Notes under the pieces: generated by a model
Databases searched by the model: none
What the model was told of the DNA's origin: nothing
The model's input: only the letters and a program-made list of their open reading frames with translations
Translations under genes and position numbers: made by a program
Part shown: positions 54,254 through 62,200 of the stretch, in pieces
Position numbering within the stretch: the first letter of the stretch is position 1
How the letters are laid out: the number at the start of each line of letters is the position of its first letter
Assembly: GCF_900129635.1 (NCBI RefSeq)
Contig: NZ_FSRB01000002.1
Location: 338,727-402,726, forward strand
Source: Singulisphaera sp. GP187
Lineage (GTDB): Bacteria; Planctomycetota; Planctomycetia; Isosphaerales; Isosphaeraceae
Reading direction: 5' to 3'
Length of the DNA stretch: 64,000 bases

Positions 54254-55249
54254 CTACCGGCCGGGCGACTGGAATGATTTCTCGAGCCGGCGGAGGCCCT
54301 CGTCGATCGAGACGGTGGGATGGTAGCCGAAGTCGCGGCGCGCGGCGGTGATGTCGAACCAGTGGGCGGTCGAGAGCTGGTGGGCCAGGAATCGGGTCAT
54401 CGGCGGCTCGGCACTCAGTCCGAGGGTGCGGTAGCCTTGCTCGAGGAGGGTGCCGGCCAGGAGGGCGGCCCCGCGTGGGACGCTGCGCGTGACCGGCGGA
54501 ACGCCCGCGGCGGCGAGGATGCCGTTGATCACGGACCAGAGCGGCCAGGGCTCCCCTTGCGAGAGGAAGTAGGCTTTGCCGTGGTTGGGCGAATCGGGGC
54601 CAAGGTGGTCGGCCGCGAGCAGGTGGGCCTCGGCGGCATTGTCGATGTAAATCGTGTCGACGAGATGATCCTTGCGGCCGATCCGGCGGAGCCGGCCCGC
54701 GCGGGCCCGGGCGATCAGGCGGGGGATCAGGTGGTTGTCTCCGGGGCCCCAGATCAGGTGGGGCCGGAGCGCGGTGGTGGCCAGCTCGGCGCCATCGGCC
54801 GCGAGCACCAAACGCTCGGCCTCGGCTTTGGTCGCGGGATAGGGCGAGTCAAAGTGGCTGGCATAAGGGACCGACTCGTTGACCCCTTCCATGTCGCGGC
54901 CGTCGAAGACGACGCTGGGGGAACTCGTATGAACAAGCTTGCGGACGCCGTGCGCTCGGCAGGCGGCGAGCACGTTGCGCGTTCCTTCGACGTTGCAGCG
55001 GTGATACTCGTCGTACGGTCCCCAGATGCCCGCCTTGGCCGCGACGTGGAAGACGACGTCGCAGCCGTCGACGGCACGGAGGACGGCGTCGGGGTCGGCC
55101 ACGTCGCCGCGGATCGGCTCGGCGCCGAGGGCACGCAGTTCGGGGTAATCGCCACGTGCCAGACTGCGGACGGTGTCGCCCCGCGCGCGGAGGGACCGGA
55201 CGATCGCGTGGCCGAGGAATCCGCCGCCGCCGGTCACCAGGGCGTTCAT
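54254..55249 (-). CDS. oleD: OleD-type NAD(P)-dependent beta-ketoacid reductase
   Basis: 331 residues, short-chain dehydrogenase/3-beta-HSD type. NAD(P)-binding TGGGGFLGHAIVRSLRARGD is at the start, catalytic residues are Ser in VHTSSPSVVFDG and Tyr137/Lys141 in YPATKAEAERLV. The WGPGDNHLIPRLIARARAG segment is typical of OleD. In the Ole pathway it reduces the beta-keto acid made by OleA to a beta-hydroxy acid. It overlaps oleC by 4 bp, a sign of coupled translation. Confidence 0.85.
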   Translation of the reverse strand: MNALVTGGGGFLGHAIVRSLRARGDTVRSLARGDYPELRALGAEPIRGDVADPDAVLRAVDGCDVVFHVAAKAGIWGPYDEYHRCNVEGTRNVLAACRAHGVRKLVHTSSPSVVFDGRDMEGVNESVPYASHFDSPYPATKAEAERLVLAADGAELATTALRPHLIWGPGDNHLIPRLIARARAGRLRRIGRKDHLVDTIYIDNAAEAHLLAADHLGPDSPNHGKAYFLSQGEPWPLWSVINGILAAAGVPPVTRSVPRGAALLAGTLLEQGYRTLGLSAEPPMTRFLAHQLSTAHWFDITAARRDFGYHPTVSIDEGLRRLEKSFQSPGR

Positions 55250-56985
55250 TGCAGCCTCCCGGCCGCCCAGGCGGCCAGTTTCTCGCGGAAGATCTTGGCG
55301 TTGTGGCGGATGTCGACCGGGAACGCTTTATGGAACAGGATGGTTGTGATCCCCTTCGTATGAGGATATTTCGCCCCGAGTTCGCGAAGCTCGCGGCGGA
55401 GGACTTCTTTCGAAAGGGGGCGATCCTGGTTTTTGCCGGTCGCGGTCGTGGTGCGCTGACGCTCGACGCAGAGGACGGGTCTCATCGCCTCGCGCGGGCC
55501 GACTCCGACCAGCGCGGTGCGGAAGACGGCCGGGTGGGTATTGAAGACGGCCTCGCAAGGGATCGTGAACAGCGTTTCTTCGGGGGTCACGACGCGGTGC
55601 GCCTTGCGTCCGCAGAACCAGATTCGGCCCTGATCGTCGCGATAGCCGACGTCTCCCATCCGGTGATAGACATCCCCCCCCTGCCCTGGAATGGCGATCT
55701 TGGCCAGGGCTGTTGACTCGGGGCGGTTGACGTACTCGCGGGTCACGACCGGCCCTCGTACGACGATCTCGCCAATCGTGCCGTCGGGGAGGCAGAGATC
55801 GTCCGACCAGGCCGATATGGGATCGTCGGAGACTCGGATGATCTTCACGACAACATTGCCGACCGGGCGGCCCACGCAGACCCCGGCCCCACGGTCGGTC
55901 TGGTGTCGGGTCTCGCTGAGGATCTCGTGGCTGTCGATCGAGCAGACGGGGAGCGACTCGGTCGCGCCGTAGGGGGTGGTCAGGGCCGCGGTCGGTTCGA
56001 GCATCGTGGCGAACGTCTCGAGCACCTTGGCCGGTACGGGCGCCCCCGCCGAGATCACCCGGCGGATCGTCGGCAGTTTGATACCGTGCCGGGCGCCGTA
56101 GTCGCCGACCCGGCGGATCAGGGCCGGGGAGCCGAACATATTGGTCACACCGAAGTCTTTGACGGCCTGCACGATCATCCCGGGGTCGACTTGCGCCGGG
56201 CGGGTGAAGTCCATCTCGGGGATGATCGCCGTCATGCCGAGCGCGGGGGCGAACAGGGCGAAGAGCGGGAAGGTGCAGAGATCGATCTCGCCCGGGCCGA
56301 GGCCGTAGAGGTCGCGGAGCACGGCCACCTGCGCCTCGAAGATCGAATGGGTGTAGACGGCCCCCTTGGGGACACCCGTGCTGCCGCTGGTGAAGAGGAT
56401 TGCGGCGACGTCGTCGGCCCGAGTTGGGGCAATCGGGTACGATTTATCCTCAAGCCATTGGGTGTTTCTGTGCGAATGCCATTCCGCGCACGGCGGGGCG
56501 ACCGGTACGATGGTTCGGAGGGTCGCCTTGCCCCAGCCGAGCAGCCGCCGCGCGAGGTTCGCCAGCGGGATGCCGATGAACGCTTCGGGCTCGGCCTCGG
56601 CCAAGCATTGGCCGATGTTTTTGATTCCCATGCCGGGATCGATCAGGACCGGGATCGCGCCGATCTTGAACAGGGCGAAGGTCAAGGCGAAGAATTCGAG
56701 GCTCGGCTTGACCATCAGGACCGTGCGAACGCCTCGGGTGATCCCGGCTCGCTCGAGGATCTGCCGCGCCACGGCGTCGCTCTCGCGGTCGAGCTGCTGG
56801 AACGTCCAGTGGGTGTGCGCCGCACGGCCGGCGCGGTCGCGGCCGGCCGGGCAGACGGCCGCCAGCGTGTAAGGCTGGGTCTTCGCCATCGCACGGAGAT
56901 GGGTGGCGATGTTGACGACGGCCGGGCTGGCGCCAGTGCCGGTGGACTCAACGCCTCGGACCGGACTGATCCCTTCCGTCGCCAC
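55246..56985 (-). CDS. oleC: OleC-type beta-lactone synthetase (AMP ligase)
   Basis: 579 residues, GTG start at 56985. The adenylate-forming signature AAILFTSGSTGVPKGAVYTH is at about 195-214, and further motifs TPYGATESLPVCS and YHRMGDVGYRDDQGRIWFCG are present. DPGMGIKNIGQCLAEAEPEA is a phrase I associate with OleC proteins. The C-terminal part has IRHNAKIFREKLAAWA with the catalytic Lys. The enzyme uses ATP to turn the beta-hydroxy acid into a beta-lactone. It lies between oleD and oleB, all on the minus strand. Confidence 0.87.
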   Translation of the reverse strand: MATEGISPVRGVESTGTGASPAVVNIATHLRAMAKTQPYTLAAVCPAGRDRAGRAAHTHWTFQQLDRESDAVARQILERAGITRGVRTVLMVKPSLEFFALTFALFKIGAIPVLIDPGMGIKNIGQCLAEAEPEAFIGIPLANLARRLLGWGKATLRTIVPVAPPCAEWHSHRNTQWLEDKSYPIAPTRADDVAAILFTSGSTGVPKGAVYTHSIFEAQVAVLRDLYGLGPGEIDLCTFPLFALFAPALGMTAIIPEMDFTRPAQVDPGMIVQAVKDFGVTNMFGSPALIRRVGDYGARHGIKLPTIRRVISAGAPVPAKVLETFATMLEPTAALTTPYGATESLPVCSIDSHEILSETRHQTDRGAGVCVGRPVGNVVVKIIRVSDDPISAWSDDLCLPDGTIGEIVVRGPVVTREYVNRPESTALAKIAIPGQGGDVYHRMGDVGYRDDQGRIWFCGRKAHRVVTPEETLFTIPCEAVFNTHPAVFRTALVGVGPREAMRPVLCVERQRTTTATGKNQDRPLSKEVLRRELRELGAKYPHTKGITTILFHKAFPVDIRHNAKIFREKLAAWAAGRLQ

Positions 56986-57022
56986 CGGAGTCTCCTTCGT
57001 TCAAAACGCCTGATCTTCGTTT

Positions 57023-57140
57023 CGTAGGGTGGGCACGGCCCACCATCTTCGTCTTTTTCTCGTCGGCTCGGGTTGATTGCAACCCCTTCGCCATCACGAT
57101 TGTCCCGGGAATCCCCTTGGTGGGCCGTGCCCACCCTACG
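57023..57140. repeat. Inverted pair of the GTAGGGTGGGCACGG dispersed repeat
   Basis: Copies at 57023-57045 (GTAGGGTGGGCACGGCCCAC) and 57118-57140 are perfect 23-bp reverse complements, separated by 72 bp, in the oleC-oleB gap. Related copies lie at 58178-58200, 61965-61987 and 62068-62090. Confidence 0.88.
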
Positions 57141-57170
57141 AGACGGAGACGACCGCACCGGGGCTTTCGC

Positions 57171-58109
57171 TCACGGGCTTATTTCCACCCGGGGGGCCCG
57201 GGCGTCTTGCTCGAGAGGATGCTTGGCGAGGAAAGAGCGGACCAAGGGGACGATCGCCTCGGTCTCATCCTCGAGGATATAATGCCCGGACTCGGGGAAC
57301 CGGTGGACCTCCGCCCGGGGGAACCGGCGGATCCATTCGTCGAGGAAATGGCGGTCGAAGACGAAGTCCTTCATCCCCCAACCGATCAACATCGGCACGC
57401 TTGCCAACGCACTGAGGCGATCTTCGACTTCGGAGATCAGTTCGTAACCGCGGTCGCCCGGGCGGAGCGGGATGTCCTGGACGAATCGGTGGATGGCGAT
57501 TCGATTGGCCCAGGAGTCATAGGGCGCGAGGTAGGCCTCGCGGACCGTGCGCGACATCGGGTGATGGGTGCAGCCGATCCAACGGGAGGCTGTCCCCCGG
57601 CAGAATGCGTTCAGGCCGCGGACCATCCAGGAGCCTAGCGGCGTGTCGCGGCAGATCCACAGGAGCCAGGGGAACGATTTCGCCTTGGGCAGGTGGAAGG
57701 CGCCCGTGTTGAGGATCACCAACCGCGCGATTCGCTCGGGGTGGCGTGCGGCATAGGTCATGCCGATCATGCCGCCCCAGTCGTGGACCACCAGCGTGAT
57801 GTTGCTATTGACCCCGAGGTGGTCGAGGAGCGCTTCGAGGTCGTCGACCCGGCGGCTCAGGGTGTACGGGTAACGCGAGTCGTCGGGCTTGTCCGAGAGC
57901 CCGCAGCCGATGTGGTCGGGAACGATGGTCCGGTACGAGCCGTTGAGCTCTTCGACCAGCGAGCGGTAGTAGAACGACCAGGACGGGTTGCCGTGGACCA
58001 TGACGACCGGCTCGCCCTGACCCTCGTCGAGGTAGTGGTAGCGCAGGCCTCCCAGGTCGAGGTCACGCCCAGGATGGGCCAGGCGAAATTCGTCGAAGGC
58101 GCTGGTCAT
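57171..58109 (-). CDS. oleB: OleB-type alpha/beta hydrolase (beta-lactone decarboxylase)
   Basis: 312 residues, alpha/beta-hydrolase of the haloalkane-dehalogenase type. Oxyanion-hole HGNPSWSFYYRSLVEEL, nucleophile Asp110 in VVHDWGGMIGMTYAARHPER, and catalytic His of about 276 in PESGHYILEDE. OleB splits the beta-lactone into alkene and CO2. The position between oleC and oleA supports this role over a dehalogenase. It is separated from oleC by 61 bp past the repeat pair and from oleA by about 95 bp, which carries another repeat copy. Confidence 0.86.
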   Translation of the reverse strand: MTSAFDEFRLAHPGRDLDLGGLRYHYLDEGQGEPVVMVHGNPSWSFYYRSLVEELNGSYRTIVPDHIGCGLSDKPDDSRYPYTLSRRVDDLEALLDHLGVNSNITLVVHDWGGMIGMTYAARHPERIARLVILNTGAFHLPKAKSFPWLLWICRDTPLGSWMVRGLNAFCRGTASRWIGCTHHPMSRTVREAYLAPYDSWANRIAIHRFVQDIPLRPGDRGYELISEVEDRLSALASVPMLIGWGMKDFVFDRHFLDEWIRRFPRAEVHRFPESGHYILEDETEAIVPLVRSFLAKHPLEQDARAPRVEISP

Positions 58110-58177
58110 TCGTAGTCCTGCATCTCAATCGAATCCGAACGCTTATGTGGGATCGGCCGTGTCCACCATCCGGGAAT

Positions 58178-58200
58178 TGGTGGGCCGTGCCCACCCTACG
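58178..58200. repeat. GTAGGGTGGGCACGG dispersed repeat, oleB-oleA gap
   Basis: Reverse-complement copy (TGGTGGGCCGTGCCCACCCT and on) identical to 57118-57140. A decayed opposite-orientation copy (GTGGGATCGGCCGTGTCCAC) precedes it at about 58146-58165. Confidence 0.85.
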
Positions 58201-58205
58201 AGCGA

Positions 58206-59252
58206 TTACCACTCGAGCCCGAGCATCAGGCAGTTCAAGCCGCTGCCAATCCCGAGGAAGGCGACGCGGTCGCCGGGCTGGAGGAAGTCGCGGTCTTCGG
58301 CCAGCGCGGCGGTCAACGGGAGCGAGACGGTACCGATGTTGCCCAGGTAGGGGAAGCTCGAGAACTCCTTGGCCGGGTCGATGCCCAGTGACTGGAGGAT
58401 CGTGTCGCGGTGCCCCGAGCCGACCTGGTGGCAGATGACCTTGTCGATCTGGTTGCGCATCCAGCCGAACTTGCGGAGGAAGGCGGACCAGGTCCGGGTA
58501 CCGAGGTCGACGCCGTGCTTGAGCACGGAGATCGAGTCGGTCGCCATGAATTGCTGGAGGCCGCCGAGCGGGCGGATCGCCTCCAGGCCCCAGCGGCAGA
58601 GAGCGTGGAATTGTGGGGCGGTGTGGGTCACGCCGCCGAGCAGGCGCCGCCGCTTCGGTTCCGAGAACGAGCCGTCGGTCAGGAGCATTGCAACCGCCCC
58701 TGAGCCGCCGGTGAGGGTGGCCAGTGATTCGCGGAAGTTCTCCATCGTCGGTTCCTGGATCATCCGCTCGATCATGATGTCGTTGATCTCGCGCGCGGTC
58801 TCGCACGAGACGACCATGCCCGCCTTGATCTGACCGAGCTCGATCCGGTTGGCGATGTCGATCATCCCGTTGAGCACGCCCAGACAGGCGTTGCTGATGT
58901 CGTAGACGGCCGTCTCTTCGCCGACCCCGACCCCGGCGGCCACCCGGCAGGCGGTCGCCGGCTCGAACAGCTCGCGGCAGACCCCGGCATAAATCAAGAC
59001 GCCGATTTCCTCGGGCTTCACGTTCGACGTCGCCAGCGCCTGCTTCGCCGCCGCGATCGCCCCCTCGGAAACGGGGTAGCCTTCGTCCCACCACCGCCGC
59101 TCGACGATGCCCGTCAGCGCTTCGAGCTGCCCTTGAGGAATCCGCAGGGCTTCATAAAAACCTGTCAGCCGTGTTTCCAGCTCGGTCGACGTCACCACCA
59201 CGGGCGGTAGCTCGTAGCCGATCGCATCGACATAGACTCGCGAATATCTCAT
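58206..59252 (-). CDS. oleA: OleA-type thiolase (3-oxoacyl-ACP synthase III superfamily)
   Basis: 348 residues. The active-site Cys (about 123) is in YDISNACLGVLNGMIDIANR, His in VICHQVGSGHRDTILQSLG and Asn in YLGNIGTVSLPLTAALAED. CRELFEPATACRVA contains the Glu expected of OleA for the second half-reaction, though residue equivalence is not verified. OleA joins two acyl-CoA chains head to head to a beta-keto acid. Its place just downstream of a PUFA-type synthase suggests where its acyl chains come from. FabH is the main alternative, but the oleBCD neighbours argue against it. Confidence 0.87.
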   Translation of the reverse strand: MRYSRVYVDAIGYELPPVVVTSTELETRLTGFYEALRIPQGQLEALTGIVERRWWDEGYPVSEGAIAAAKQALATSNVKPEEIGVLIYAGVCRELFEPATACRVAAGVGVGEETAVYDISNACLGVLNGMIDIANRIELGQIKAGMVVSCETAREINDIMIERMIQEPTMENFRESLATLTGGSGAVAMLLTDGSFSEPKRRRLLGGVTHTAPQFHALCRWGLEAIRPLGGLQQFMATDSISVLKHGVDLGTRTWSAFLRKFGWMRNQIDKVICHQVGSGHRDTILQSLGIDPAKEFSSFPYLGNIGTVSLPLTAALAEDRDFLQPGDRVAFLGIGSGLNCLMLGLEW

Positions 59253-59273
59253 CAGAGTCTCCCCGATGCTTGC

Positions 59274-62200
59274 TTAGGAGTTGAGGCCGAGCGTAAAGTC
59301 GTTCATCTGGAAGATCGTCCGGCCGTCGACGGTGAGGAACCCGTTGGCCCAGAGCCGGCGGCGTTGGTCGTCGACCTTCGTGATCGTGGCCTGGACCACC
59401 ACGCGGCCGGCGGTGGGGAGCACCTGACCTCGGTAGGTCCAGCGATGCGGGACGTCCGGAGCGGCGTCCACAAAGCTCGCGTCGCTTCCCACCCCCCAGC
59501 GCTCGGCGGCCACGACTTTAAGCAGTTGCCGGAACGATTCCAACCCCAATGAGCCGGGGCAGACCGGATCCTGGTGGAAATGCGCCTTGAAGTACCAGGC
59601 GCCGGGATCCACGTTCTGAGACCCTTCGATGAACCCGAGTCCCGCCGGCCCGCCGTCGGGAATGAAGCAATCGACCTGGTCGATCATTCGCAACTGATCG
59701 TCGGGGAACGGAGGCGTTCTCGGGTAGGCGAGTTGCTGGGCCCGGGCCCGCTCGTCGGGGCTCGGTTGGTAGAGCGCGGGGTCGCGGATGCCGATCTGCT
59801 CGGCCAGGGCCTCGGCGCGGAAGAAGCCGAAATAGGTATCGCCCTGATAGACGAGCTGCCCGTTCGCGGCCCGAACCTCAAGGTCATAATTCTGGATGAT
59901 CATGCCCCCGGACCCTGCGACCTTGGTGATCTTGATGGTCGTGACCAGGGTTCCGGTCGCGGGGGTCACCTCGACGAACTGGACGGCCGAGCCTCCCAGG
60001 TTGCGGAACTTGAGGTCTTCCTCGCTGGTCAGGGCCGAGCCGATGTACGCGGCGAGCCAGCCGCAAGGCTGAAGCGCGGCCTCGAGCAAGACGGCGAACG
60101 GCATCCGCCCTTGCCGCTCGGCGGCGAAGTACCAGGCGTCGGCCGGGACGTCGTACCGCGCCTCGATCACGCCGCCGGCGACGTGCTTCCAAGGCTCGGC
60201 CGCGATCGCCGTGATCCGGTCGAGGAACTGGAACGGGGGGCCGGGCAAGCGTGCGATCACGCGGCCGGAATCGAAGATCTTGTATGGGACGCCAAACGCA
60301 TCGGAGGGCTTGCCGATGGCGAACGCCGTGATCCGGTCGCAGTCGAACAGCGGGGTCGGTTCGCCGCCGCTCGGAATTTGAATCGGAGCCGGGCTCGTCC
60401 CGGCCGGACGATTCGCCCAGAGGGCCTCGATCGCCTCGCGCGAGAGGCCGGTCATGCGGAGCGACATGTCCGTGATCTCGACCACCGGCTTGCCGTCGGC
60501 ATACATCAAGGCATCCACGATCGCGTAAGGCTCGGGGCCGTAGCCCAGCTCCTTGATCGACACCTCATAGGTGACCAATCGCGTGGATTCGATCACTTGG
60601 CCCCGGCACTTCAAGCGGCTGGCGACGCCCGGCACCGGCTCGCAGGCGACCTGGTCGTGCTCGCCGATCCAACCCATCCGGGCCAGGTAGATCCGGAGCG
60701 TGTGCAGGCAGCACTCGAACATGAGTGTGCCGGGCATCACGCGGTCGTCGACGAAGTGGCAGGTCATGAACCAGTCGTCGGGCTGGATGTCCGCCTCCGC
60801 GCGGATCAGGCCGAGGCCGAACCGCCCCCCCTTGGGGTCGAGCGTTTCGACCCGGTCGACCAGGGTCATCCGCCCTCCCGGCAGGCGGGTCGGGCTGTGC
60901 AACGGGAGTCCGGCGAACGAAGGGCCGAACGCGGTGGCCAGGTCGCCCTGCCGGAGCGCTTCGACTTGCGAGGCGTCGTACGACTCGACCGCCATCGGCA
61001 CGAGCTCGACCCAGTCGGCCGGCCGACCACTCGGCCGGGTCTGGCGCTGGAGCCGGGGGGCGACGACCCCTTGGCCCGCGGCGAGCTCGTTGGCGGAGAA
61101 GAACCCCGCGCACCCTTCACTCATCGTCATCAAGGGGACACCGTCGACGGTCGCCTCGAACCGGAACCGGAACAGGTGCGTCTCGCCTTGACGGAAGAAG
61201 TGATCAATGTGGATATCATACCGGATGACATCACCGGGGCCGGGCAGGCTGCGATGAAAGGTCACGACCGCGTCGAGCAAGCGGTAGACCGCATGCCCCT
61301 TGGTGATGAAGTCGATCCCAAGGTAGCCGGAGAGGAACAGGTCGGCCTGCCCCGACTCGACGGCGATGCAGGTCGGGATCCGGCCGCCGTCGAGATACCA
61401 GGCGCCGGGGAGGACGTCATGCTCGGTGACGACCCGGCCACCTTGCATCGATCGCGGCTCCCCTTCGATGGTGAGGATCCGATCGACCAGCATCAGCGGC
61501 TCGTCGGGGAGCCGGACCCGGGTCGGGTGCGCGTCGATCGGCGCGAACTCGGGGCCGAGCACCGCCTCGATCGAGCCGATGGCGTATTCCATACACTGGT
61601 TGCGATCGAGGGCCGGCGCCGGGGCCTGAGCCGCTTCGCTTCGAGGGACGTATTCCTCAACGATCGGCGGGCTGGCGATGGTGGCGGCGGCGGGCTCGGC
61701 CATCAGCGCCTCGATCAAGGCCATCTGGAAGGCGAGCTGGTTCGACATCGTCTGACCGATGTTTCCGGAGACACGGAGGAAGGCCTCGTGCGCCTCGGCC
61801 TTGGCGGTCTCGCTGCTCGCGAGCTGACGAGTCAAGGGGTCGATCTCCAGGGCAAGTTGTGGCACGGCGGCAGTTCCCTGGTGGCCATTGCGCGCGGGAC
61901 TCGAGGAATCGAAACGTTCCGGCATGTTTTCCGGTGGTGATTCGTGACGTTCGGACAGGTTTCCCGTAGGGTGGGCATGGCCCACCATGTTTTCAGGCAA
62001 TGGCTCGTGATGTTCCGGCATGTTTTCCGGCGGTGATTCGTGACGTTCCGGCAGGTTTCCCGAAGATTGGTGAGCCGTGCCCACCCGACAAGAGGGGAAT
62101 GGGCGGCCGCCGACGCTGACCCGGATGACGCGGCCGGCCGGTTCGCCGGCCACGTTCGTTTCGACCCCGTAAAGGGACGCGAGGTTGACGGGCACTCGCT

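Noticed and set aside
59574..61940. A 788-residue open frame on the plus strand
   Set aside because: It is antisense to the dehydratase half of the polyketide synthase and has no protein features; a consequence of high GC.
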